A stretch of DNA of 64,000 bases from Bacteroidota bacterium (GTDB lineage Bacteria; Bacteroidota; Bacteroidia; Cytophagales; Cyclobacteriaceae), in assembly GCA_018267215.1 (NCBI GenBank), contig JAFDYX010000024.1, forward strand, positions 167,240 through 231,239, written 5' to 3'. A program made the translations under genes and the position numbers. The notes beneath the pieces are model-generated. The model saw only the letters and a list, made by a program, of their open reading frames with translations. It did no database searches and was not told where the DNA came from. Shown here piece after piece: positions 8,264 through 16,276 of the stretch (positions within the stretch are counted from its first letter, which is position 1; each line of letters begins with the position of its first letter).

Positions 8264-9559
8264 TTATCGGTTTTCAACTTTTATAAAACTTTCGCTGTCT
8301 ATTAGATATTGAGCGTTGAGGGCTACCTCGGCTGATTCATCTAATCCGTCTGCCACCTCAATCATATTGCCCGATCGTACTCCTGTCTTTACCTGCGTGG
8401 GCATAAATGATCCGGCTTTTTTTACAAAGACAACTTGTTGCATTCCCAGATCAATAACCGACTGGCGCGGAACCCAAAGTGTTTGAGGATGAACGTAATT
8501 GATGGTGCCGGTTACTAACTGACCAATGCGGATGATATTTTTAGGATCGTTCAGATAAGCCCGCACCTGCAGAAACGGAATGCCGTTGTTGAAGAAGGGT
8601 TGGATAAAATTAATGTGGGCAGAAATAATTGTTTCGGTGTTGTTGAAACGCAACGCGATGGGGCTGCCGACTTTGACGTAGTGGGATGCAGCGGCCGGAA
8701 AGGAGAGTTCAGCCCAAAGATTTTTTCCATCAGCCACATTCAATAAACTTTGGCCGGACGTAACATACATTCCCTCGCGGATGGAGAGCTGAGCCGGAGC
8801 AGTGTCTTCCGGATTTTTCGGTTGCTGCGGATTGATATTTTCGGGAGCGTTCATTCCGCCTGATGATGCAACCTGAAGAACTGCACCCGAAGTTGATTCG
8901 AGTACATATCCACTATAAGGGCTGAGCACCGGGAGCGTAAACGACTCTTTGCCCGTGGCGACCAACTGCTCAATTTGTTGTGTGGTCATCCCCAGCAAGA
9001 TCAACTTTTGTTTAGCCTGTTCAATAAGCTGTTTGTCCTCTTTATTTTCGCTGGCCACATAAAGCAGCTCTCGTTGTGCGGCCACCATCTCGGGGCTGTA
9101 AACTTCCATGATCATCTGGTCTTTGGCAATTGGCTGATAGTTGTATTTCACAAAAAGTTTTTCGATCCTGCCGCTGAACCGTATCGGCACGGAAAATATT
9201 TTTCGCGTATCATAACTCACTACACCCGAGGCAGTGGAAGTAACAGACATCGCCTTCCTCTCAGGGTGAATAGTTTGAACAGAAGCTATTACCGACTCAT
9301 GCGTGGGTCGTGTCAGAGCCTTCACCTCTTCGGTTGTTGTTTCCTCATGGTCTGTGTTTATTTTCTTTACCAAATCCATTCCACACACCGGACAATGACC
9401 GGGCTGAGGTTGCACCACGTGCGGGTGCATCGGGCAAGTGTACTCGGCAGTTTCGGCTTGTTTGTCTTTGGATGGATGGCAGGCCATAACAAAACAAGCC
9501 ACCACCACACTCATCATCGTTAAGTGAGTGTTTATGTTATTTCTCCAAAAATTTTTCAT
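8264..9559 (-). CDS. cusB: RND efflux periplasmic adaptor (CusB type) with HMBD
   Basis: This 431-residue predicted lipoprotein has a lipobox ending in VMAC (about residues 24-27). An HMBD follows (YTCPMHPHV, then GHCPVCGMDL), and then the membrane-fusion-protein fold: SVPIRFSGRIEKLFVKYNYQ, a hairpin of about 150-200, and LSPYSGYVLESTSG. It lacks the DUF3347 tail of its neighbour and so has the usual CusB length. The ATG at 9559 overlaps the end of the TolC gene by 23 bp; ATG 9517 is an alternative that still keeps the lipobox. Copper or silver is the likeliest substrate from the HMBD type, but zinc, cobalt or cadmium cannot be excluded. Confidence 0.88.
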   Translation of the reverse strand: MKNFWRNNINTHLTMMSVVVACFVMACHPSKDKQAETAEYTCPMHPHVVQPQPGHCPVCGMDLVKKINTDHEETTTEEVKALTRPTHESVIASVQTIHPERKAMSVTSTASGVVSYDTRKIFSVPIRFSGRIEKLFVKYNYQPIAKDQMIMEVYSPEMVAAQRELLYVASENKEDKQLIEQAKQKLILLGMTTQQIEQLVATGKESFTLPVLSPYSGYVLESTSGAVLQVASSGGMNAPENINPQQPKNPEDTAPAQLSIREGMYVTSGQSLLNVADGKNLWAELSFPAAASHYVKVGSPIALRFNNTETIISAHINFIQPFFNNGIPFLQVRAYLNDPKNIIRIGQLVTGTINYVHPQTLWVPRQSVIDLGMQQVVFVKKAGSFMPTQVKTGVRSGNMIEVADGLDESAEVALNAQYLIDSESFIKVENR

Positions 9560-10784
9560 AGTTGATTACCGTTTCAAAATATCTGTTCTGGGTGTCGAGG
9601 TATTGTGTCTGTGCCGCCAGCAAGGTTTCGTAGCCGTCTATGACTTGATACAAGTCTTCGCGGTTTTCCTGGTAGGCAATCATTAATGTTTCGTAGTTTT
9701 TGCGCAGAGCTGGAATTATTTTTTTCTCATAATTCGAAATCTGGATCTTCAATGTATTGATTTCGTTTACCAAGCCTGCTGTTAACCCTTGTAGTTCGTT
9801 CAGGGTAGATTCGCGTTCGTGCTTCATGGCTTCAATCTGGTCGCCCATGCCCTGCACATTAGATTTATACATTTTAGAAGACCACGGAGCAATGGGGATG
9901 GAGACCATACCCAGCAACATGTATTGCCCCGGCATACCTGCACCCAGCGGAAACATGTGGTTGTAGCTGATAGTAAAATCGGGTTTTGCCTGCGCCCGTT
10001 CCAACTCCTGATTTAAGTGCATGGACAAAATCGTGCGGTCTATTTTTTTGATGTCGCTCCGGTTTTGAGCAAAGATGCCTGTGTCGGCCGGTTCAGGTAT
10101 AAAATCCGAATAACGGTTGGTGGTGTCAATCTGATAGCGAATATCTTTAGGCGCGTTCATCAACTGGTTGAGCAATATATTTTTTTGAATGATTTCGTTG
10201 TTGTTTGTCAAAATCAGGTTTTGTATTTCGCTCAGCCTGCCTTCGGCTTTAAAAATATTCCCCAACTTAGATTGATTGTAAGGATAGCGCACCTGGCCGA
10301 TCTTCAAAACCAGTTTAATCACCTCTTCATTTTCTTGCAACAACTTTTTCTTTTTCTCCAATACGATCCATTGATAAAAAGTTGTTTTCGCCATCGCTCT
10401 CAATTCATTAAAAGTATAGGTTTCGTCTGCACTTTCAATCAGGGACTTAGAGTGCAGATATGATTGACTGGCACGCAACTTGGCCGGGTTAGTAAACTTT
10501 TGCTGCACGGAGAGCATGATCTGCCCCTTGTCGCGTGCGTCCATCACGCGTGTGCCGGGGTAGGGCAGCATCCACGGGCCGCCTCCCACTTCCGGAGCCA
10601 TCAGGCTGGTGGCGCCTGCGGCAAACGATGTCATCGCCTGCGCACGTGCGCGATAATTTTTCAGCATCGGATTATTTGTGTTGATAACAGCGAGAATGCT
10701 GTCGAGCGAAATAGATCGCTGAGCCCATGCCGATTGTGTTAGGCACAATGCAACCAGAATAAAAATTTTAATGATTGATTTCAT
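9537..10784 (-). CDS. TolC-family outer membrane efflux protein
   Basis: The 415-residue product from ATG 10784 has a signal peptide (MKSIIKIFILVALCLTQSAWAQ). It shows the paired-helix pattern of TolC/CusC proteins, including NTNNPMLKNYRARAQA near the N-terminus and a long heptad-rich C-terminal half. ATG 10784 is preferred over ATG 10817 because it puts the signal peptide at the very start. The gene overlaps the end of the C-terminal pump ORF by 17 bp. It forms the outer-membrane exit duct of the efflux complex, docking to the adaptors encoded immediately downstream. Confidence 0.88.
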   Translation of the reverse strand: MKSIIKIFILVALCLTQSAWAQRSISLDSILAVINTNNPMLKNYRARAQAMTSFAAGATSLMAPEVGGGPWMLPYPGTRVMDARDKGQIMLSVQQKFTNPAKLRASQSYLHSKSLIESADETYTFNELRAMAKTTFYQWIVLEKKKKLLQENEEVIKLVLKIGQVRYPYNQSKLGNIFKAEGRLSEIQNLILTNNNEIIQKNILLNQLMNAPKDIRYQIDTTNRYSDFIPEPADTGIFAQNRSDIKKIDRTILSMHLNQELERAQAKPDFTISYNHMFPLGAGMPGQYMLLGMVSIPIAPWSSKMYKSNVQGMGDQIEAMKHERESTLNELQGLTAGLVNEINTLKIQISNYEKKIIPALRKNYETLMIAYQENREDLYQVIDGYETLLAAQTQYLDTQNRYFETVINYEKFLEK

Positions 10785-12705
10785 GGATGTCGAGTTTTCC
10801 AAATTTTCGAAGCTCATATTCTTTGGTCATTAAAAAAATTAAAGGAGTAACTAACAAAATGTGCGTGGAAGATGTCAGCACGCCTCCGATCATGGGCAGC
10901 ACGATAGGTTTCATCACGTCCGTGCCCACACCGGTAGCCCACAGCACAGGCACCAGGCCGAAGAGCGAAACACAAACTGTCATCAGCTTTGGCCTCAGCC
11001 GTTTGGCCGCACCCGCAATGACAAATTCTTTTAATTCCTGAAAAGATATAGTGTCGCGCGAGTTGCCACGCAAGACTACCAACTGACGCATGGCGTCATT
11101 CAGATAAATGACCATCACCACTCCGGTTTCTACGGCAATACCAAAAAGGGCAATAAATCCAACGGCCACCGCCACCGACAAATGCACACCGTAGAAGTAG
11201 ATCATGAAGGCACCTCCGACCAAGGCAAACGGCACAGTGATCAGGCTGAAGAAAGCTTCGCGTACCGAATGAAAAGCAAAGTAGAGCGAAAGAAAAATAA
11301 TGACGAGCACCACGGGCGCTATCAGCGCCAATGTTTTTTCGCTCCGGATCAAACTTTCATACTGGCCGCTCCATTCAATATAATAGCCGTTGGGCAAGCG
11401 GGTGAGCTCTTGGTTGAGTTTGTCTATCGCTTGTCGCACGGTGCTACCCAGATCGCGGCCGCGCACATTGAAGAGTACAGTTCCCCGCAGCATGGCATTT
11501 TCTGAGTTAATCATGGGCGGCCCGTCTTCAATATGCAAGTCGGCTACGGCTGAAAGTGGAATAGTGCCGAGCGCAGGCGTTTGTATTGGAATGCGCCTGA
11601 GTTGGTCTAAGCTGTTGCGGTAATCTTGTGCCAGCCTGACGTTGATTGAAAAACGCTGCCGCCCTTCGATGGTGCGCGAGATGGGCGTGCCCCCAATGGC
11701 CGACTCCACTACCAGGTTGACATCATCAATGCTCAGACCATAGCGTCCGATCTCATTGCGCCTGATGTCCATCACTAAATATTTACCTCCGGTAACAGGC
11801 TCTACATACAAATCATTGATGCCCGGAATTCCCTCCAACGCTTTTTTTATTTTTCCCGAAACAGCATAGATGGTGTCTAAGCGTTGGCCATAAACTTTTA
11901 CGCCCACATCGGTGCGGATGCCCGTGGCCAGCATATTGATGCGGTTGATGATGGGCTGTGTCCAGCCGTTGACCACACCGGGTATCTGCAGTTTGGCATC
12001 GAGTTCGTTGATGATGTCTTTTTTGGTAATACCTTCGCGCCAGTCGCGTTTTGGTTTTAACAGGATAATGGTTTCGATCATGCTGATAGGTGAGTTGTCG
12101 GTAGCGGTAGAGGCGCGTCCGGCTTTTCCCAACACATGATCTACCTCGGGTACCGAGCGAATAATTTTGTCTTGCACCTGAAGGATCCGCTTCACTTCTG
12201 TATTGGAAATATCAGGCAGCGTAACAGGCATAAACAAAATAGATTGCTCATCCAACGGTGGCATAAACTCTGAACCCAAACTGATCAGAAGCGGAATGCT
12301 GATAGCCAGCGCGGCCAGATTAATGGCAATGGTTGTCTTGCGCCAATGGATGCACCAGCGGATGACAGGCTCATATATTTTTTCTAAAAAATTATTGATA
12401 GGGTTTGAGTTCCCGTTCTTGAACTTACCCTTCATAAAGAACGAGATTAGCACCGGAGCCAGCGTTACGACAAGCAAGGCATCCACCACCAAGATGAACG
12501 TTTTGGTGTAGGCAAGCGGATGAAATAATTTCCCTTCCTGCCCGGTCAGCATGAACACAGGCAAGAAGGAAGTGATAATAATCAGGGTGGAATAAAACAC
12601 ACCACGCGAAACCTGCTTGCTCGACTTTTCAATGATGGCAATCCGTTCTTCTTCGGTAATCCACGGATCTTCTTTCTTGCGCGAAAATATTTTTAGGAAA
12701 CGCAT
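10768..12705 (-). CDS. cusA: Heavy-metal RND efflux pump, C-terminal portion (CusA/CzcA type)
   Basis: This 645-residue ORF holds the rest of a CusA-type pump from just before TM5. It has SSKQVSRGVFYSTLIIITSF then LPVFMLTGQEGKLFHPLA, the TM7 region, the second periplasmic porter/docking segment (LGSEFMPPLDEQSILFMPVT) and TM8-12, with AKRLRPKLMTVCVSLFGLVP near the end. It starts at ATG 12705, nine bases after the UGA ending the N-terminal ORF and in the same frame. The two together equal one complete pump of about 1,080 residues. It could be translated separately by reinitiation or be the dead half of a pseudogene. RND proteins assemble as trimers and are driven by the proton gradient. Confidence 0.85.
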   Translation of the reverse strand: MRFLKIFSRKKEDPWITEEERIAIIEKSSKQVSRGVFYSTLIIITSFLPVFMLTGQEGKLFHPLAYTKTFILVVDALLVVTLAPVLISFFMKGKFKNGNSNPINNFLEKIYEPVIRWCIHWRKTTIAINLAALAISIPLLISLGSEFMPPLDEQSILFMPVTLPDISNTEVKRILQVQDKIIRSVPEVDHVLGKAGRASTATDNSPISMIETIILLKPKRDWREGITKKDIINELDAKLQIPGVVNGWTQPIINRINMLATGIRTDVGVKVYGQRLDTIYAVSGKIKKALEGIPGINDLYVEPVTGGKYLVMDIRRNEIGRYGLSIDDVNLVVESAIGGTPISRTIEGRQRFSINVRLAQDYRNSLDQLRRIPIQTPALGTIPLSAVADLHIEDGPPMINSENAMLRGTVLFNVRGRDLGSTVRQAIDKLNQELTRLPNGYYIEWSGQYESLIRSEKTLALIAPVVLVIIFLSLYFAFHSVREAFFSLITVPFALVGGAFMIYFYGVHLSVAVAVGFIALFGIAVETGVVMVIYLNDAMRQLVVLRGNSRDTISFQELKEFVIAGAAKRLRPKLMTVCVSLFGLVPVLWATGVGTDVMKPIVLPMIGGVLTSSTHILLVTPLIFLMTKEYELRKFGKLDIHEINH

Positions 12706-12711
12706 ATTTTT

Positions 12712-14007
12712 TCAGTTAGGGTTGGATGATTTTTTTGCCATGACCTCCGCATACTTGGCCGAGAGGTGCTTGTAGGCATTTTCAGACATAATGATTCCGT
12801 TATCTACAATCACACCGATGGCGAGGGCGATGCCCGTAAGCGACATAATGTTGGATGAAATGTTGAACGCATTGAGTAGGATAAATGCTGCAGCCAGCGT
12901 GATGGGAATCTGGATGAGGATGCTCAGCGCGCTGCGCCAATGAAAAAGAAAAATGATGACCACCAACGATACTACAATCATCTCTTCCAGCAGCGTTGTT
13001 TTGATGGATGATATAGATTCTTCAATCAGTCCGCTGCGGTCGTAGGCCAATTTGAATTTCATGCCTTCCGGAAACCCTTTCGCCACTTCGATCATTTTTT
13101 TCTTGACGTGGTTAATAACCTCATCGGCATTTTCTCCGTAGCGCATCACCACAATGCCGCCCACTACTTCGCCTTCTCCGCCCTCATCAAATATCCCCAG
13201 ACGCAGTTGGCCGGTCATCTGCACGGTGGCCACATCGCTTACCGTTACCGGGATGGAGTTCACCGTCTTGAGCGGAATCTTTTCAATCTCATCTATGCTT
13301 TTGAGGTAGCCATTGGTTTTGATAACATAACCGATGTCGTTCATTTCAAATTTTCGGCCGCCTCCTTCATTGTTGTTGGCTCGAATAGCCTGGATAACCT
13401 GTGGCACCGACAGCCCGAAATAGCTGAGCCGGTTGGGGTTGATGGTGATCTGATATTGTTTTTCAAACCCACCAAATGAAGCCACCTCGGCCACACCTTG
13501 CACATTTTGCAAACCAAATTTTATGTACCAATCTTGGATGGCCCGCTGCTCGCCCAAGTCCATGCCGGGTGCTTCCAGCGTGTACCAAAGGATATGGCCT
13601 ACCCCCGTGCCATCCGGCCCCAGCGTAGGCACCACTCCATCGGGCAGCAGGCGCGAGGCGTAGTTCAATCGTTCCAGCACGCGCTGCCGCGCCCAGTACA
13701 CATCTACCTCGTCATCGAAAATAACATAGACAAAACTCATCCCGAACATGGATGAACCCCGCACGTATTTAATGCGCGGCAAGGCTTGCAGGTTGGTAAC
13801 CAGCGGATAGGTTACCTGGTCTTCGATGACCTGCGGGCTGCGACCACTCCACTCAGTAAAAACAATCACCTGATTTTCGGATAGGTCGGGGATGGCATCA
13901 ATTTTATTGGTTTGAACTGAATACCATCCCCAGCCGAACAAAACAGCGGCAATCAGCAATACAATAAAACGATTGCGGATAGAATAGGATATGAGCTTTT
14001 CAATCAT
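12712..14007 (-). CDS. cusA: Heavy-metal RND efflux pump, N-terminal portion (CusA/CzcA type), ends at in-frame UGA
   Basis: The 431-residue ORF covers TM1 (about 13-31), the first periplasmic porter subdomains and TM2-TM4. Its start MIEKLISYSIRNRFIV and the sequence IDAIPDLSENQVIVFTEW are typical of metal RND pumps. The TM4 motif IGVIVDNGIIMSENAYKHL keeps the acidic residues linked to proton relay. It ends with UGA (12712-12714) in the TM4-TM5 cytoplasmic loop. AAA AAT ATG then continues in frame into the C-terminal ORF. This could be a nonsense mutation, a sequencing error, readthrough, or a genuine two-subunit pump. Both halves look conserved and intact, with no further lesions visible. 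Confidence 0.85.
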   Translation of the reverse strand: MIEKLISYSIRNRFIVLLIAAVLFGWGWYSVQTNKIDAIPDLSENQVIVFTEWSGRSPQVIEDQVTYPLVTNLQALPRIKYVRGSSMFGMSFVYVIFDDEVDVYWARQRVLERLNYASRLLPDGVVPTLGPDGTGVGHILWYTLEAPGMDLGEQRAIQDWYIKFGLQNVQGVAEVASFGGFEKQYQITINPNRLSYFGLSVPQVIQAIRANNNEGGGRKFEMNDIGYVIKTNGYLKSIDEIEKIPLKTVNSIPVTVSDVATVQMTGQLRLGIFDEGGEGEVVGGIVVMRYGENADEVINHVKKKMIEVAKGFPEGMKFKLAYDRSGLIEESISSIKTTLLEEMIVVSLVVIIFLFHWRSALSILIQIPITLAAAFILLNAFNISSNIMSLTGIALAIGVIVDNGIIMSENAYKHLSAKYAEVMAKKSSNPN

Positions 14008-14072
14008 AACAGAAATAGAAAAAATGAAAATGAGAAATAAACAGAATGGCTACGGCCGGAATGGCGATAGCC

Positions 14073-14092
14073 AACGAACGGCATCGTTCGTT
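14073..14092. other. Perfect 8-bp hairpin between the small Cys/His gene and the RND pump gene
   Basis: AACGAACG (14073-14080) and CGTTCGTT (14085-14092) flank a GCAT loop. On the plus strand it is followed by TTGTTT; on the minus strand, where the operon is transcribed, there is no T-run after it. It is therefore more likely an RNA structure in the 103-bp spacer of the efflux operon (processing or stability) than a terminator for it. Confidence 0.4.
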
Positions 14093-14110
14093 TTGTTTAA
14101 AAAAGAAAAA

Positions 14111-14515
14111 TCAGATCAGGAAAGTGTGCAGCGAAATGGTTATGTCTTCCGTTCGCACAGGCGGATCATAGTCAATGTATGCAGAGACTGTATTATTGAT
14201 CGTTGGAATGATATCTGCTAATACAACCGGATGGTGGATAATGTAAGTAGCGCTTAGTTCCGGAATAATGATTTTGGCAACTGAAAAATTGTAGGATTGC
14301 CCTTCGTGCACAATTGTTTTGTCTTCGCAGCAAGACTTGGCCTCTTGCCGGTGGCAGGGCGGCAGTTTTTCCATTTCGCAACCATCAGCCTTAGAGAATA
14401 GAGCTACATGTTGCACTTCGCCATTGCAGATATGCAAACCGGCCATCAGGTAGCTGCTGGAAAACAGCACCAGAGAGGCAAAAGCAAGGCTTACTATTTG
14501 GCGAAATACTTTCAT
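14111..14515 (-). CDS. Small exported Cys/His protein, HYC_CC_PP type, first gene of efflux cluster
   Basis: This 134-residue protein has a signal peptide (about 1-25, VSLAFASLVLFSSSYLMA). It then shows LHICNGEVQHVALF, a spaced set CEMEKLPPCH and KSCCEDKTIVHEG, and a C-terminal half rich in beta-branched residues. The pattern H.C, CC and a conserved PP near the C-terminus (YDPPV) fits the HYC_CC_PP group seen in Bacteroidota, often beside metal-efflux genes. The clustered Cys and His residues suggest metal binding in the periplasm, which is an inference. It leads the minus-strand cluster and is divergent from rpsT. A 162-bp intergenic region lies between them. Confidence 0.7.
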   Translation of the reverse strand: MKVFRQIVSLAFASLVLFSSSYLMAGLHICNGEVQHVALFSKADGCEMEKLPPCHRQEAKSCCEDKTIVHEGQSYNFSVAKIIIPELSATYIIHHPVVLADIIPTINNTVSAYIDYDPPVRTEDITISLHTFLI

Positions 14516-14622
14516 TTACCTTGCAACTTACGAAAAATTAAGTAATTCGGTTTCAAAAGCCTCTTTCGGCTTATTTTCGTAGATGTTTGATAGCTCGCAA
14601 ACAGATATGCTTTGTACCGGGC

Positions 14623-14653
14623 TTTGCAAATATGCTCAAACGTTTTACCTTTG
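14623..14653 (+). promoter_or_regulatory. Bacteroidota-type promoter of rpsT
   Basis: A TTTG box (14623-14626) is followed by 19 bases and then TACCTTTG (14646-14653), an exact fit to the TTTG / TAnnTTTG elements used by the primary sigma factor of Bacteroidota. Transcription would begin about 6-8 bases later, giving a leader of roughly 15-20 nt before the rpsT ATG at 14678. Confidence 0.75.
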
Positions 14654-14677
14654 CACTCCTTTTATTAATAACCCCGT

Positions 14678-14932
14678 ATGGCAAACCATAAATCGGCAGA
14701 GAAGAGAATCAGGGCAAATGCCAAAAAGCGCGAAAGAAACCGCTATCAGCATAAAACTACCCGCACCCACGTAAAAAAATTGCTGGGAGCCACTAAAAAA
14801 GATGAAGCACAAGCTTTGTTGAAGGAAGTGAGTGCAATGCTTGATAAACTTGCTAAAAAGAACGTTATCCACTGGAAAAAAGCGGCTAATCAAAAGAGCC
14901 GTCTGGCCAAGCGTGTGAACGCAATGGCCTGA
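14678..14932 (+). CDS. rpsT: 30S ribosomal protein bS20
   Basis: The 84-residue, strongly basic protein starts MANHKSAEKRIRANAKKRER and contains THVKKLLGATKKDEAQALL and VIHWKKAANQKSRLAKRVN. This is the standard bS20 three-helix layout and length. It binds 16S rRNA early in small-subunit assembly. It has its own consensus promoter and is followed 26 bp later by a strong hairpin terminator, so it is a monocistronic unit. Confidence 0.97.
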   Translation: MANHKSAEKRIRANAKKRERNRYQHKTTRTHVKKLLGATKKDEAQALLKEVSAMLDKLAKKNVIHWKKAANQKSRLAKRVNAMA

Positions 14933-14958
14933 TAAGGTACTAAAGTCATTTTATTTTT

Positions 14959-14990
14959 CCCTTTCCTGCCCCGCAGGGAAGGGTTTTTTA
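14959..14990 (+). terminator. Rho-independent terminator of rpsT
   Basis: CCCTTTCCTGC (14959-14969) pairs with GCAGGGAAGGG (14973-14983) apart from one wobble, with a 3-base loop. Six Ts and an A follow (14984-14990). It lies 26 bp after the rpsT stop. Confidence 0.85.
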
Positions 14991-15299
14991 TTTTCTGATT
15001 TTAACAAATACAAGATTTACACTTATCAGTTTTGGGTGCTGTGTGTAGGTATGTGGCTGTTTTTCGCTAACTCTTCAATAAGGACATTCCCGTTGTTGCC
15101 CCGGTTTATTAACCGGATAGTCTATGCATTTGCTGAGGCAGTATTTTTTTGTATTCAAGCAATCAAAAAAAAGCCAAGGTTGAGAATGATTTTCCCATAA
15201 ATGGAATATTAAAGAGTTCTCTGTTTAAGAATTCAAGTACCTAAGCGGTTTATTTTTTTGGAATAGGTTTTGGCATGCCTGTTCTCAAACACAAACACT
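14991..15299. other. Gene-free stretch
   Basis: About 310 bp separate the rpsT terminator from the next plausible start codon. The only structure I see is a 6-bp hairpin, CCGGTT/AACCGG with loop TATT, at 15101-15116. There is no T-run after it, no tRNA cloverleaf and no repeat. It may include the promoter of the small ORF at 15300, but no clear TAnnTTTG box was found. Confidence 0.5.
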
Positions 15300-15530
15300 A
15301 TGATCAATCTGTTCATACAGATTTTGGATAACCCGCTTGAAGAATTTCATGAAATCCAACGCGTAACAGAGCGGGTGAAGGAAAGCATAGCACAACTTCA
15401 GTCTGATGCGCACGAAGCAGATGTATCTATTACATTCCGGTCGCGGCATGATGTGAAGTTTAAAATCAAAACAACCGATCAGCAATTGAAAAGCAAAATC
15501 TTAGATTCGCTCGATCCACTTTTTTTATAG
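15300..15530 (+). CDS. Small hypothetical protein
   Basis: The frame from ATG 15300 encodes 76 residues (MINLFIQILDNPLEEFHEIQ...), without membrane segments or a signal peptide. It is predicted mostly helical, with a beta-like stretch (ADVSITFRSRHDVKFKIKTT). An ATG at 15270 would add ten unconvincing residues. I do not recognise a family. The composition looks protein-like (balanced charged residues, no low complexity), but the only support is the open frame, so this may not be a gene. It lies 75 bp before the lysoplasmalogenase gene on the same strand. Confidence 0.4.
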   Translation: MINLFIQILDNPLEEFHEIQRVTERVKESIAQLQSDAHEADVSITFRSRHDVKFKIKTTDQQLKSKILDSLDPLFL

Positions 15531-15604
15531 GGAAGTAATGGTATGATTGGAAAGAATTATATTCACCTGTCTGGTTAAATCCTTTAATTTGTTAGAAAAA
15601 TAAG

Positions 15605-16276
15605 ATGAAGCTCCCCTCCGCAGTTATTTTCTTTTTTATCGTTGCCGGGATTGAAATAATTATTCAGGCTGCCGGCTTGCTTCAGTTTGATGGGTTCATA
15701 AAACCCCTGATTGTGCCATGGCTCGTACTCTGGTATTTGCGGCAATCAACTAGCAAGGATACTGTTTTTGTATTGGCTCTTCTATTTTGCTGGGCAGGCG
15801 ATGTTCTTTTATTGCTGGCCGGCAAGCAAGAATTATTTTTTATTGGAGGGCTGGGCTCATTTTTAGTAGCACATGTGTTGTTGATTAGAACGTACCAGAA
15901 GCTTCGCCATGAGGGAGAAGGCTTGAATGGACCGCAGCGCGCGAGGGCTGCATTTCCGGTGTTGCTGGCGGCCACAGGTTTGGTTGTTGTGTTATATCCG
16001 CGCTTGGGCGACCTGAAACTACCGGTGATAGTGTATGCGCTGATTTTGGCAGTGATGGTGTGCCAATCTTTTTTTCGATATGGGTTTACTTCACCGGCAA
16101 GCTTTTGGTCTGTTAGTGGAGGGGCATTTCTTTTTATGTTGTCAGATTCCCTGTTGGCTTTAAATAAATTTTACGCACCTCTTCCGTTGGCAGGCGTTTG
16201 GGTGATGTCCACTTATATGGCTGCAGTTTTTTTTATTGTACGGGGCGTGATTCGCCACCCTCAGCCTACGACATAG
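15605..16276 (+). CDS. Lysoplasmalogenase-like membrane protein (YhhN/TMEM86 family)
   Basis: The 223-residue protein has about eight transmembrane helices. It carries the family signatures FIKPLIVPW near the N-terminus, FCWAGDVLLLL in the second pair of helices and GGAFLFMLSDSLLALNKF near the C-terminus. The conserved Asp residues in GDVLL and LSDSLLA are the presumed active-site positions. Characterised relatives hydrolyse the vinyl-ether bond of lysoplasmalogens; whether that is the substrate here is unknown. Its 3' end overlaps the 3' end of dusB on the opposite strand by 16 bp. Confidence 0.8.
   Translation: MKLPSAVIFFFIVAGIEIIIQAAGLLQFDGFIKPLIVPWLVLWYLRQSTSKDTVFVLALLFCWAGDVLLLLAGKQELFFIGGLGSFLVAHVLLIRTYQKLRHEGEGLNGPQRARAAFPVLLAATGLVVVLYPRLGDLKLPVIVYALILAVMVCQSFFRYGFTSPASFWSVSGGAFLFMLSDSLLALNKFYAPLPLAGVWVMSTYMAAVFFIVRGVIRHPQPTT

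Noticed and set aside
8975-9523. 182-codon plus-strand ORF opposite the first adaptor gene
   Set aside because: It lies wholly antisense to a well-supported lipoprotein gene, and its His-rich translation is the complement of that gene's codons.
15101-15116. CCGGTT-TATT-AACCGG hairpin as a terminator
   Set aside because: It has only six base pairs and no T-run, and the rpsT terminator lies 110 bp earlier.
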